Of a stretch of DNA of 64,000 bases, positions 34,980 to 48,450 are shown piece after piece. Each line of letters begins with the position of its first letter. The first letter of the stretch is position 1. The notes below the pieces were generated by a model that ran no database searches, was not told where the DNA came from, and saw nothing but the letters and a program-made list of their open reading frames with translations. A program made the position numbers and the translations under genes. The stretch covers positions 46,299 through 110,298 of the forward strand of contig JBAMJV010011235.1 of the NCBI GenBank assembly GCA_037951105.1, in the 5' to 3' direction. Source of the DNA: Echinarachnius parma. Lineage: Eukaryota; Echinodermata; Echinoidea; Clypeasteroida; Echinarachniidae.

Positions 34980-37900
34980 GCTGACGAAAAAAATACGTCT
35001 CAAATAAAACGTCGCGCTAAAATCGCACCAAAGTCGAAACTGGTACCAATTTAAGAGCTCGATAGAGGGTTGTAATATTAATGTTGGGCCGATGTCAATA
35101 AACCAACATGAATATGACATCTCAAATATGACGTTGGGCCAATGTTGTACCGATGTCGGAATAAATCATTTTAAGAGGTCGGTAAATGGTTGAATATGGA
35201 ATTGATGTCGGACGGATGTTATTAATTGGACATCAATATGACATCACAAATATGACGTCAAGCCGATATCGCGCCGATGTCAGAATTGGCAGCAATGACA
35301 CAAGTCGGCAAATAGTCATGAAATCGATGTTCAGCCGATGTCAATATTCTGACATGAATAATGTCATCTCCAATATAACGTCAGGATAATTTCGCGCCGA
35401 TGTTGGAACTGGTAGCAATCAAAGAGGTCGGTAAATGGTTGTAATATTGACGTCGAACCAATGTTTTGTATTGGATATCCATATGACATCTCAATTATGA
35501 CGTCAAAGCGATATCCTGCCGATGTCATAAATGGCACCAATGAAACTAATCATTAAATAGACATTAAATGGATGTTGTGCCGATGTCAATAATTCGACAT
35601 TAATATGACATCTCAAATATAAAATCGGCCTTCTATCGCCTCGATGTTGGAACTGGTAGTAATTTAAGAGGTCGGGCCAATGTTATTTATTAAACATAAA
35701 TATGACAACTTAAATACAACTTTGGGCCTATACCGCACAGATGTCGCAGCTTATAGCAATTTTAGGTCGGTGAAGGGTTGTTAAATAGATGTCGGGCGGA
35801 TGTCATTACTCCTACATAAATATGACATCTCTATTAAGACGTCAGTCCGATATTGTGAAGATGTTGGATCTGGTAGCAATTTAAGAGGTCGGTACATGGT
35901 TGTGAAATTGATGTCGGGACAATGTTTTTAATTAGACCTCAATATGATATCTCAAGTATGACGTCACACCGTAATCTTGCCGATGACAAAATTGGCAGCA
36001 ATAAAACAAGTAGGCAAATAGTCATCAAATCGATGTTGCGCCCATCTCAATACTGCGACATGAATATGAGGCCCCAAATTTGATGTCGGTCCGATGTAAT
36101 TTATTAAACATCTATACTATGACGGTAACCATATATTACGTCAAAGACAGAACCTTCAGCACCGGAACAAGTCGGCAAATGGTAACATTAATGTCCTGTC
36201 ATTAATCCGTCATAAATATGACATCTAAAATATGGCGTCAGTTCGACAGTGTGCCGGTGATAGAGCTGGTAGCAATTTAAGAGGGCGTTATAATAAATGG
36301 TTGTAAATTTGATATCGGGCTGATGTAATTAATTTGACATCTGAAATATGACATCAAACCGTTATCCTGTGGATGTCAAAACCGTTATCAATGGTACAAG
36401 TCGGCAAATGGTCATTAAATGAATGTCGTGCCCATGTCATTAATCCGACATGAATAAGAGATCTCAAATATGACGTCGGGCTAATATCGCGCCGATGTTG
36501 GAACTGGTAGCAAATTAAGAGGTTGGTCAAAGATTGTAAAATTGATGTTGGGCTTATGTTATTAACTTTACATAAATATGACAGCTTAAATATGACTTTG
36601 GGTCAATGGTGTACCGATGTCGGAACTGGCGACCATTTGTCGGCTTGTTTCATGCTGCCAGTTCTGACATCGACATGATATCGCTATGGCGTCATCATTG
36701 AGATGTCATATTCATGTCTAATCACTGACGTCGCCACAACATCAATTTAATGAACATTTGCCGAGTTGTGTCATTGCTGCAAGTTCTTACATCGGCTTGA
36801 CATCATATTGAAGAGATCACATTGATGTCTTATTAATAACATCGGACCGACACAAATTTTTACTACCATTTACCGACCTCCTAAATTGCTATCATTTCCG
36901 ACATCGGCGCGATATTAGCACGACGTAACATTGCACATGTAATATTCATGTCGGATTATTGACATCGGCTCAACATCAACTTAATGACTATAAGCCGATT
37001 TGATTCATTGTTGCCCATTCTGACATCGGCAGGATTTAGGTTCGACGTCAAAATTGATATGTCATATTTTTGTCTCCTTAATAACATCGACCAGACATCA
37101 ATTTCACAAACATTTACCAACCTCTCTAATTGCTACCAGTTCCAACATCGGCGTGAAATTAGCCCGACGTCATTTATGAGATGTCATATTCATGTAGGAC
37201 TATTGACATCGGGGCAACATCATTTGTATGACCATTTGTCATATTTATGACGGATTAATGACAGGACATTACTTTTACCATTTGCCGACTTGTTCTGTGC
37301 TGTCTTCGACGGTATATATGTTTGGCGTCATAGTATAGATGCCTAATAAATTACATCGGGCTGACATCAAACTAAACACCATTTACAGAATTCTTAAATT
37401 GCTAACAAGTTCTAACATCGGCACAATATCGGACCGACATCATATTTGGGGCCTCATATTTGTATCGGAGTAATGACATTGGCTCGACATAAATTTTACA
37501 ACCTGTTTCCTACCTTCTATATTGCTACCAGTTCCGATATTCGCGTGATATTAGCCCGACGACATATTTGACATGTCATATTCATGTCGGAGTATTCACA
37601 TTGGTTCAACATCGATTCGATGACCATTTGCCGACTTGTTTTATTGCTGCTAATTCTGACATCGGCAGGATATCGGTGTGACGTCATAATTGAAATTATT
37701 GACGTTCAATTAATAACATTGGGCTAATTATGGGGTGGCGGACATTTTAATGTCGGGCCAACATCAGGATTTGATGTTGGCCCTTTGTTGGGTAACTGAC
37801 ATTGGGCCAGTTCCAACAATTAATGGTAAGCCAACATCACAAAATGACATTGAGCCAATGTTGGGCTGGCGGACACTTTGACGTCGAGCCCATATCAGAA

Positions 37901-38449
37901 TTGTTTATCTCTCCTATGCCAGGATTTGCCCTACGTCAGGATTCGCCCGTCAGAATTTGCCCGACATCACAAAATGATGTTGGGACAATGTTGGGATGGC
38001 GGACATTTTAACGTCGGGCCAACGTCAGAACTTGATGTTCTCTCAATGTCGGGAATCGATGTTAGGCATACGTTAGAACTGACATTGGGCCATTGTCGAT
38101 AATTGATGTGGGGCCGAAATCGCAAAATGACGTTGGGTCAGCATTAAAAAAAAAACGCCGCGCTGATGTTGGGATGGCGGACATTTTTACGTCGCATGTT
38201 TAATGTTGGCCCAACGTCCTCTTACAACGAAATTTACATCGGCCCAACGTTGTCAAAATGTCAGGTGGCTAACAGGATTATTCCGTTGTGCTTCCTAAGC
38301 ATTAGAGGAAAGTGAGTATACAGGTATTGGTAAAAGTGCCTAATTAACAGACAAATCTCAACTTTTTGTCAAACTTTGTATCCCTCCCACACGAGTTCGG
38401 CTTAAAATGATACGTACACCATTCGTCCATAATTAGTCGTCATTTATGA

Positions 38450-40630
38450 GATGTCATATTCATATCGGACTATTGACATTGGCGCAATATCAATTTTATG
38501 ACCATTTGCCGACTTGTTTCATAGCTGCCAGAGGCTGACATCGGCAGGATATCGCTATGTCTAATCATTGACGTCGGCACAACATCAATTTTACAACCAT
38601 TTACCTACTTCCAAAATTGCTCTCAGTTCCAACATCGGCGCGATATTACCCCGACGTCATTCATGAGATGTCATATTCATGTCGGGCTATTGACATCAAC
38701 GCAACATCAATTTTATGACAATTTTCCGAGTTGTTTCATTGCTGAATGTTCTTACGTCGGCGGGATATCGGCCTGAAATCATATTGTTGATATCATATTG
38801 ATGTTCAATTAATAACATTGTCCCGACACTACTTTCACAACCATTTACCGTCGTTTTAAGGTATACCAGTTCCAACATCGGCGCGATATAAGGTCGACGT
38901 CAAATTGAAAATGTCATATTCATGTCGGACTTTTGACATTGTTATGACCATTTTCCGAGTTGTTTCATTGCTGAATGTTCGTACGTCGGCGGGATATTGG
39001 CCTGACATCATATTGTCGATATCATATTGATGTTCAATTAATAACATTGTCCCGACATTACTTTTACAACCATTAAGCGACCTCTTAAATTGATACCACT
39101 TCCAACATCGGCGCGATAGTAGCCCGACGTCATGTATGAGATGTCATATTCATGTCGGACTTTTGGCATTGGCGCAACATCAATTTTATGACCATTTTCC
39201 GAGTTGTTTATTTACTGAATGTTCTTACGTCGGCGGGATATCGGCCGGACATCATAATATTGTCGATATCATATGGATATTCAATTAATAACATTGTCCC
39301 GACATTACTTTTACAACCATTAAGCGACCTCTTAAATTGATACCACTTCCAACATCGGCGCGATAGTAGCCCGACGTCATGTATGAGATGTCATATTAAT
39401 GTCGGGTAATTGACATTGGCGCAACATCAATTTTATGACCATTTTCCGAGTTGTTTAATTACTGAATGTTCTTACGTCGGCGGGATATCGGCGGGACATC
39501 ATAATATTGTCGATATCATATTGATGTTCAATTAATAACATTGTCCCGACATTACTTTTACAACCATTAAGCGACCTCTTAAATTGATACCACTTCCAAC
39601 ATCGGCGCGATAGTTTCCCGACGTCATGTATGAGATGTCATATTACTGTCGGACCATTGACATTGGCGCAACATCAATTTTATGACCATTTTCCGAGTTG
39701 TTTCATTACTGTATGTGCTTACGTCGGCGGGATATCGGCCTGACATCATATTGTCGATATCATATTGATGTTCAATTAATAATATTGTCCCGACATTACT
39801 TCCACAACCATTTACCGTCCTCTTAAAATGATACCAGTTCCAACATCGGCGCGATATAAGGTCGACGTCAAATTGAAGATGCCATATTCATGTCGGACTA
39901 TTGATATCGATGCAATATCAATTTGCTGACCATTTGCCGAGTGGTTTCAATGTTGAATTGTGTTCTTACGTCGGCGGGATATCGGTCTGACATCATATTG
40001 TTGACATCATATTGATGTTCAATTAATAACATTGTCCCGACATTACTTTCACAACCATTAAGCGACCTCTTAAATTGATACCACTTCCAACATCGGCGCG
40101 ATAGTAGCCCGACGTCATGTATGAGATGTCATATTAATGTCGGACTATTGACATTGGCGCAACATCAATTTTATGACCATTTGTCGACTTGTTTCATTGC
40201 TGCCAGAGGTTGACATCGGCAGAATATCGTTATGGCGTCATCAATTGAGATGTCATATTTATGTCGGACTATTGACATCGATGCAATATCAATTTGCTGA
40301 CCATGTGCCGAGTGGTTTCAATGTTGAATTGTGTTCTTACGTCGGCGGGACATCGATCTGACATCATATTGTTGATATCATATTGATGTTAAATTAATAA
40401 CATTCTCCCATTACTTTCACAACCATTACGCGACCTCTTAAATTGATACCACTTCCAACATCGGCGCGATAGTAGCCCGACGTCATGTATGAGATGTCAT
40501 ATTAATGTCGGACCACTGACATTGGCGCAACATCAATTTTATGACCATTTGCCGACTTGTTTCTTTGCTGCCTGAGGTTGACATCGGCAGAACATCGTTA
40601 TGGCGTCATTATTAAGATGTCATATTTATG
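38450..40630. repeat. Type II array amplified as about 245-bp tandem units
   Basis: CTTACGTCGGCGGGATATCG recurs near 38751, 38981, 39225, 39472, 39719, 39966 and 40337 (229-247 bp apart, the last interval 371). Units share TCCCGACATTACTTTTACAA and TCCAACATCGGCGCGATAGT. Only the right arm is amplified in this way. Confidence 0.85.
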
Positions 40631-41165
40631 TCGCATCGCTTTTTATTGGGCCATTTTCGGAAATTGACGTTGGGCCAACATCATAAAATGATGTCGCGAC
40701 AATGGGTGATTTCAAGTATGGTGTTTAAAGCTGGTGTTAGTGTTTATTAAACACTAAATCGGGCTTAAACACCATACTTGAAATGACTTAGTGTTAGGAT
40801 GGTGTTAACGTGATGACCTCTGATTTCACCGTTGTACAAACTTCCGTTTCCGACAGGCGGTGTTTATTGATATGGCAATATACTATCGTAGATGGTGTTG
40901 AGCTAGTGTTAGTGTTTATTAAACACTAACTGCAGCCTTAACACCGTACTTGAAATGAGTTGGTGTTAGAGGTTTGACCTCGTACTTCGGGCAGTGCCAC
41001 GTGGTTGCTGGTGTTTAGCGTCGTCTGCTAATCTGCCCAGTAGTGTTAGTGTTGAGCATGTATACGCAAAACTCCATAGAGATAACAACTTCCATAGGGA
41101 TCGAAATGAAAGTCATTTCAAGTACAGATCGAGCTGGTGTTAGTGTTACTGTTGCTAAGTGGGCA

Positions 41166-41592
41166 TTAAAGGGTACCACCACCCAAAAATAATATTCTTA
41201 TTAAAGAAAGGTAACATCTTTATTATTCCATTCCATCAACAAGTTCACAAAAATATGTTTCCAGAAAACAAATATATAATTGGAAACGCATCACCATTCT
41301 AAAGCATACGTTCATGCGGTCTGAATTGCGAAGACTGCGATGTGTGCACAGCGAACGAATCGCCCGGGAATCTATTATCTACAAACGTACGCGTGAATAG
41401 CATTCGCGCACTCGCAAATGGTTGGCCAGTATGGAACCAGGAAATAGCAGTGGTTCCGTAAGTGGTGGAAATTAATTGCTTTGTTTATGAATTACACAAG
41501 CCTTTGCAAAATGTTGGGTATCTATTAGATATCACAAAACGGTACCAAAACATACAATAATGTGTTGTTCTTTGCCTGGTGGTCCCCTTTAA
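41166..41592. mobile_element. Kolobok/T2-like MITE, family 3
   Basis: Ends TTAAAGGGTACCACCACCC and (inverse right end) TTAAAGGGGACCACCAGGC, TTAA at 41166-41169 and 41589-41592; 427 bp. No coding potential. Confidence 0.8.
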
Positions 41593-43014
41593 AATCACAA
41601 TTCTGAACTGAAATGGTGGTGTTTTCGTTTGTCTAAGCATGTAAAAAGGGTATCAACCTAGATAATTTGTGAAATTTTACTTCAGTGAATTATATGAAAC
41701 GCAATGAAAATCTTATTTTTTTATGAATGTATTAATTTGAATATCTATAGTAATTTACGCATATAAGGTCATACAATTCTTATTTTTACCCATAAATCTG
41801 ATATTCACATTTGTGATGACGCACGACTAAAAGATGCACTTCTCGATCAAGGTCGAAATTGAGTTAATAGTATGGTCGTTTTCTCCTTTTCTTCCTCTTT
41901 CATTTGATACCTAACACGGTACATAATTTTGTTTTATTGCGGAGATACACGGTTTTAAAAGAGACGTTGGAGGGGCGTTTTGGAAATTATTTTATCGAGA
42001 AAACGGCCCTGAAAGATTACTTTCGATTTTCAAGGAGCTGGCAGGTGCAATCAATGATTCTTAAAGGGTCGAGCGGGTTCGTTCTATTCACATCGGACGG
42101 AACAAAAGATCCCCCAAAAGACCTAGTAACCATGACCATTCAGGTGTATAACGAGCGGTTTTGTGCGTGCGCGCGCGCATGACTTCGCTAGGATTGGTTT
42201 TGCTCAGTCGAGCCTTTTCACTTGTGCGAGCAGGTTATCGACTTTCATCTTTACGGCCGGCTCATTAAACAAACTTTTGTAAGCAAGTAAACCTGTACGT
42301 ACCCTATACTCGCCGAGCACCGCGCTCCCGGACGTAGCCGGGGAGTCAGAACGCGCGCATCGATGTACTAATACGCATAGCACATGGCGCCAGTGCAGGT
42401 GGTTCATTCAAAAAGTCGTGAATAATAATAATTTGTAAGATCTACACAATGCCAAGGATTTTGTATTCTACTTACAAAATTGCATTACAATTGAAAGCTT
42501 AGCAAAAACAAACTAAATATCAGCAAAAAAGCAACAAAATGACAGCGCTGAATGTCGCAAAAAACAGCAACAATTTGATCGTTAGTGTGCTTGTTAGTGT
42601 GCTAGCACTTGTTTTTGGTCGTTGCCAGTTTGTAATCTAAATAGATTCGCCACTGGGTGTAGAACATGTATCCACGCAATCATTACGATCAAAACTAAAA
42701 GATGAAGCCGATCATGTAATATGAACACAACAAAATGAAAAAAAACACAATTTAATGGAGTTTTAAACGTACCCTTTTCTATAATAACTGGAGAAATGGG
42801 TCGCCAAGAAATGTCCATTATGGGAACCGTTTCCATCCCCGTCTTAGTATTCCCTGACATAATGCAACAACGATGACGACAATGATGATGATAATGGTCG
42901 GTTAATCGGGAGGCCGTGACCTACATGGGGGCTCACCTTACGTATATCCTTCTTTTTGTTATTTTTATTAATTTATTTGTATTTTTATCTTATTTTATTG
43001 TATTTCTAATGTTA
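41593..43014. other. Old piggyBac-like fragment; no supported gene
   Basis: 41680-41815 resembles the piggyBac-like MITE interior (AATTTACGCATATAAGG, TTTTTACCCATAAATC). 42150-42420 is relatively CpG-rich (GTGCGTGCGCGCGCGC near 42160). Frames of 92 codons (41904-42182, plus) and 67 codons (42204-42407, minus) have no recognised motif and are not called as genes. Confidence 0.35.
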
Positions 43015-43016
43015 TA

Positions 43017-43903
43017 CACCGTGTCCCAGAAAAAACGAAACCGGGTTTCATGGCAGAAATGTTATGTTATAATGAATAATTTCCTTGATGATATATATAT
43101 GTCTGAAAAGCTACGTGTCTCTTCTTTTATTTGATATACAACTTATGGCACATAATTCACGCATGACTGAATTAGAACGATAGAAAGTGGTGTTACCAAA
43201 ATTCAATTTGCGCGCAGAAATTGCAAGTTTGGGTGAGGTTTTGGGGAGAGTTTTAAGAGTAGTAAACGTACTTATTTTGAAAAAGGACAGACACCGCATG
43301 AAAATTCATAATTCTATCTTTTATATGACTCCTCATGATTAAAAAATAAATGATATATGCCAGAGAACGAATACAATGAAAACATGCTTGATTCCAGCCC
43401 CAATGAGTAACTTTCCTGACCTAGCCTGTTTCCTGATCCCCATGTTTGTGTAAATTCACTCATGCATCAACGTCCATTGTCAGCTGCTAGTCAGGAAAGC
43501 TGAGCGACTTCTTACTCAACTTTCACTCATTCGGGCAGAAATCAGGCATGTTTTCATTGTACTCGTTCTCTGGCATAAATCATTTATTTTTTTAGCATGA
43601 GGTGTCATGTAAAAGATAAAAATATGAACTTTTATGTGGTGTTTGTCCTTTTTAAAAATAAGTACGTTTAATACTCTTAAAACTCACCCAAACTTCAAAT
43701 TTATGCGTGCAAATTGAATATTGGTAACACCACTTTCCATTGTTCTAATTCAGTCATGCTTGAAGTATGTGCCATAAGTTGCACATCACATGAAAGAAGA
43801 GACACAGAGCTTTCCAGGCATATATATATCATCAATTAAATTATTAATTCTGACAGAAAATTTCTGCCATGAAACCCGGTTTCGTTTTTTCTGGGACACG
43901 GTG
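43017..43903. mobile_element. Mariner-type MITE, nearly full palindrome
   Basis: TIR CACCGTGTCCCAGAAAAAAC followed by GAAACCGGGTTTCATGG, inverted at the right end, each flanked by TA. Arms run about 300 bp (43017-43320, 43610-43903). An inner inverted pair (GCCAGAGAACGAATACAATG and inverse) leaves only a short unpaired core. TA targets and this terminus are typical of Tc1/mariner. No transposase. Confidence 0.85.
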
Positions 43904-44448
43904 TATTGATGCTGATGATGGGTAATAGAGATGACAGTGATCGTGTGGGGCGGCATTAACCGTGGGCATGGTTGAATTTCATTAAATGAGAAGGGTTAAT
44001 CGAGTGAAGTGTAGAATGATGCCTAATTGAGTTTGCTATGCAGATCTAATCGAGTATACGAAAAGAGTTTTAATCTGTGTGACATAATTATCTTAAATTG
44101 TTATCATTAGTGTTATTAAGTAAATAAATATACCACCGATGGCTCGATATGCATGGTCGGAATCATCTCCACTGAAATCGTGATAGCCGCCGTCATGCTT
44201 GGCTGATCGAAGTAAGCGATCTATTCATCCTATTCCCTATTCATAGTTCCATACACATACTACCACGCCCAAAAACGAAATACAATAAGCCGCAGAACTT
44301 ATACCCCCGATTATTGCGCGTCCTGCCCTGATTTCTAAGAGCTCGTTTTTCTTAATGTTTAGTGCATAAGATAAATTAGATACATTAGCTTGTACTCTTC
44401 GTTAAGTAATTGGCGTTTGTTGTAGGAACTGTGTGTTCTTTCTTATTA

Positions 44449-45150
44449 GACCGCCGGGCGAGTATGGAAATTTCTTACTTTTGTGACCCCCTCGTACAGT
44501 TACATTTTAAGTAGTGGAGATTGTTTGTAAACATATTTAAGTATGAAATCAATGTCTCGTCAATCGCGAAAAGTGCACGTAAGTTCATAAAATGAAAACA
44601 AATCATTAAAAATATTGATTTAACTTGGATACATTTTGTCCAATCACTGTGCGTCTCTCAAGTACGGATTATAGTGCATCAGAGTCAGAATCCAATCACA
44701 AGCTTTGTTCTAAACCGCGCGCTTTATATACACGGCGTAATCAATAATGTATCCAATCCCAGTGCATCTTTCATTGGAACGTAGCGCGACCCCGTTATGA
44801 AGAGCCAATCAGATTGCTTGTTTTATCATTGAGCTAAATATATAATGATGTACGTAACATCAAAATGCTCTTCCCGCCGGCGTGGCCTATGGGGCACTGA
44901 TCGGCTACGAAAAGAGGCACAACGATGAAAACAAGCGATCTGATTGGCTCTAGCGTATGGGACAGCGTTACGTTCTAACGAGAGATGCATTGGGATTGGA
45001 TTATTTGGAAGATTGTTGTAAACAAAATTATTTCAAGTTTTGTCCACAAAAATATGCATCTACCTTCTGGTAGAATTGCATGTAGAGATGTCGATGGTGG
45101 GTCACAAAAAGTAAAAACTATAGAATCTTTCGGCCGCTCACCCGGCGGTC
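44449..45150. mobile_element. TA-flanked MITE, GACCGCCGGG ends
   Basis: GACCGCCGGGCGAG (44449) and CTCACCCGGCGGTC (to 45150), both next to TA. Inner inverted pairs include AATCCAATCCCAGTGCATCT and GAGCCAATCAGATTGCTTGT with their inverses at 44925-45000. Non-coding. Confidence 0.75.
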
Positions 45151-45259
45151 TATAATGTACGTAATAAATCGAGCCGCAATTATGATGTAATTGTGTTACT
45201 TGTTAAACGTATGAACGCCAGCAAAACGATATAAAAAATATAATTTATTTTTTAAAGAA

Positions 45260-45620
45260 AATTGTTGGGTGTTAGTTTTTACTAATCTTAACTTTTTCAT
45301 AAAAGGGTTTTGAACAAAATTACTTGACAGGATCGTTTTTATTGACTTACTTTTTTGTACAAAATGAGATTTATCCGTCGAGTCATCAATGAGTGAGCGC
45401 ACCTTAAAGACAAAATTGTCACTTTTCAAAAGTCATGTGTCTTTTAAAAAGTGACAATTTTGTCTTAATGACGTATGCCATGTATGCTCACACATGCATG
45501 ACTCGACGAACCAATTTTATGTTCATACATAAATTAGTCAATAAAATTAAAACCAACCCTGCCAAGTTATTTTGCTCAAATTGTTGCGTTTTTTGTTATG
45601 GCGAGGGAGTTTAAAGCGAT
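45260..45620. repeat. Palindrome of the TGCATGACTC family
   Basis: Centre near 45430 (AAAGACAAAATTGTCACTTT and inverse). The arms carry TGAGTC/GACTCA near ATGCATG words and AAATTACTTGACAGGAT-like text. Related single-arm sequence at 46140-46360 and the large palindrome 54534-56067 share GTAGGAACAATCCTGC and CGTTAAAAAGTTATG. Confidence 0.65.
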
Positions 45621-46425
45621 GCCTGTAAAGTGTCTAAATCCACGAAAAATACTTGGAGCTTCCTCGTTTCTTTTCTGTCGTGTTGTTTAGCTTATGGTAA
45701 GAGAAGAATAAAATAGGGTTAGATTTTTTCAAATTGCCCTTTGGTATGAAGATAATTATCATTAATTGAAAACCGTTACGTAACGGGATTGAATAGTCGT
45801 CGCTAATTGTGTCCCGCATTGCAGTCCATTGCTTGCCATTGCAGCATGCATCGTGGGAACAGTATGTACCGGAAATTGGACTTTGAACCCAGTGAGCGTG
45901 AATTCCATGAATTCTGTACTACGTGCGTAAACAGGGGTTCGAATATCTCAAACGGGCTAATTATTCCTGTGACAATGTATCAGTATTCGGTGATAAAATA
46001 TGAACTCAATATTCGTGTTTTCACTAGGTAAACAACGTTTGTTTTCTTTCAAACTTTCACAAATCTTTCAATTGTATTTTACAATGATATTGATATAGGA
46101 TTGAAGTCTCAAATGTCAGTTTGTGCAATATCTTACACTTTACCGGTTTCACTTTAAGGCAAAACTGTCACGTTTCACTCTTGTGACTTTTGAGAAGGGA
46201 CAATTTTTGCCTTTAAGAGCGAGCTCATCCATGCATTACTCTACGGGTCAATCTCATTTTTATCCAGATATTAGTCAATAAGTGTAGGAACAATCCTGCA
46301 GAGCTATTTTGCTTAAACCTTTTCGTTAAAAAGTTATGCTATTTTGATTAGGGGGAATTGTCTTTTTAGGTTGTGTTTAGTAGGGACAATCTTACCTATA
46401 ATACATCGTGGAACTTTATTATCCT

Positions 46426-47202
46426 GGGGGTGTATTCTGAAAATCGTCTTTTCCCTAATATCGTATTATCTTAGGCTTATGACAAAACCGGTATTCTGAA
46501 AACTCTCATATCTTTTGTATTATCTCTGAAAGTTTGTTAACCTCTATTAGCTGGCGCGCCTTGCCACGCATTATTGATAAGCGCGTTCGCGCAAGCAGAG
46601 GTGGAAAATGTGTATTCTGAAAACTCTCTTATCTTTTATCTCATCATGAAATTATCATAAATTCTACATTATGCTGAGACAGCTATGGGGCAGTATTTTC
46701 CTTTTGTTATATCTTGTTTAAACATATTTAAAGACAATTATTTGAGATTTTAAAGAGCTCCCTATGTTTGTTGTGTGTATAGGTGTGTGTACGTGCGAAA
46801 AAGTTAGAAAATAAGAGTGAGGGGGAGAAAATTCCATTGAAAATCTAACCATATGAAAATCCCATTCTTACAAAAATACTCTTTGACCAAAATATATAAA
46901 TTTCTTGAACTTTGATTGAAAATTCTATGTGTGCGCAAAGCTAGTTAGATGCGCGCATTTAAAGAAAATGCGACGCATACGCAATTTAACCCACTTTGAT
47001 TGGCTGAGGGGGCATATAAACATTTTGTAACAACAATTTTGATTGGTTAACTCAGCACTAATGGGCGTGGTCAGGGAAAGATATGATGCCCTTAAGACAA
47101 TTTTCAGAATACCGATTTATGACAATTTTAGTGGTGTATTATCTTATGGACTTATGACAAAAGATAATACAAAAGATAAGACGATTTTCAGAATACACCC
47201 CC
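46426..47202. mobile_element. MITE with GGGGGTGTATTCTGAAAATC ends, copy 1
   Basis: Both ends carry GGGGGTGTATTCTGAAAATC as inverted repeats. GTATTCTGAAAACTCTC also recurs inside. About 777 bp. It forms an inverted pair with 48451-49200. Non-coding. Confidence 0.8.
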
Positions 47203-48450
47203 TGGGTATTAAGGAAATACAGCGTACGTTTTGTTTTGTTTGCGTACGCAAACGGTGGGCCCCCCCCCCCCCCCCCCCCTCCCCCTTATACATCGAACAC
47301 AACGGCGTGAATGCGTATACACATAGACCCTAAGAACGCTAACTTGCTATCGATTGGCGTTTTACAAAATGAAACAGCGCATAATGATTGTGCATACAAG
47401 CGTGTTGGCGCAACTATACACTGGCGGTGGTTGTGAAAGTAACAATAGGTAGCCCAGGGGGCCGGGGCGCTTCAATATAGATGGTCAATTTTCAATGATC
47501 AATCAGCGGGACGATACCATTGACCTGTACCTAGTAGAGGTCAATGGACGATACCCACGCACGTGCAGTACTTTAGATTTACAAGCTGCCATGCATCATT
47601 GCATTGGAATAATTCGCTTTTGAAACTCTGTGCGTGCTACGTATTGACAACATAGTGGTGACATGCAGCACCCGCAGTCCCAAACATGCCAACTAGCGTC
47701 AACCAATCAAAATCATTACCTCGTTGTTAGGGGCGGAGTCAAGTTTTGGCGCCTCGATATTCCCCAACGAACTAACCGCTCGAAGTTTAAACTTTTTGTG
47801 AGAAAAACGCTTATATTTCAGTTATTATTGCACCAAATTCTTAGCAAATTTTTAGAAATTGTAGAGGAAACTCCATTTAATCAAATACGCTAAAAAAAAA
47901 ATCATGATTTGTTAACAATTTTAACCTTCAACTCATTTTTCTCGGTCCGAGCCCACGCGACTTGTGCTTCAAATAGTGATGCAGCATCACATTTTTCACT
48001 ACATAAATTATTTAGACCATTATTTTGGAATAGAATAATAATTCATCAAAACAAATTGGAATAGCCAGTTTCTTCCTTTCTGCATTTGTATTGTTTGTGT
48101 TGTTTGTTTCATTTCTAACTATAATTGACCTTTTTGAACACCAAAACAAACACTACAAATGTCAACCAGACCAAACCAACGCGATGTATCTATTTTGAAC
48201 GAAAACTTATATTGGCCAGTTGTTTTGTACACACATCACGAAATTGAGCGATTTTCGGGATTTCGTAACGGTAGGTTCGAGCTTTACGGTTTGGAGCAAT
48301 AAAACAAATCTCGGAGGTGGGGGGGGGGGGGGAATAATGGCCCCCAGCCTTGTCGAGCCACATGTACAATATCATACAGAGGTGGTTAATTCCTGTGATT
48401 CCTGCCAAATTGTTACGCACTTTTCAGGCAGCTAATTATTTTCGAAACCA
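47203..48450. other. Spacer: hairpin, C tract, old MITE fragment
   Basis: C tract 47260-47285. Hairpin 47517-47547 (CCATTGACC, TAGTAG in the loop, GGTCAATGG). 48005-48325 is a diverged piggyBac-like MITE interior (CATTTCTAACTATAATTGA, ACGAAATTGAGCGATTTTC, GTAACGGTAGGT) ending at a G tract. A 76-codon frame at 47663-47893 has no recognised motif. Confidence 0.5.

Noticed and set aside
27417-38102. Several 60-95 codon frames in the giant foldback (LGQCHELMLG-like peptides)
   Set aside because: They follow repeat monomers and are broken irregularly; simple readings of type I and II repeats.
26183-40704. Centromeric or ordinary tandem satellite
   Set aside because: Fixed inverted termini, mirrored order and unique spacers point to an element with internal repeats rather than a simple tandem array, though a satellite origin of the units is possible.
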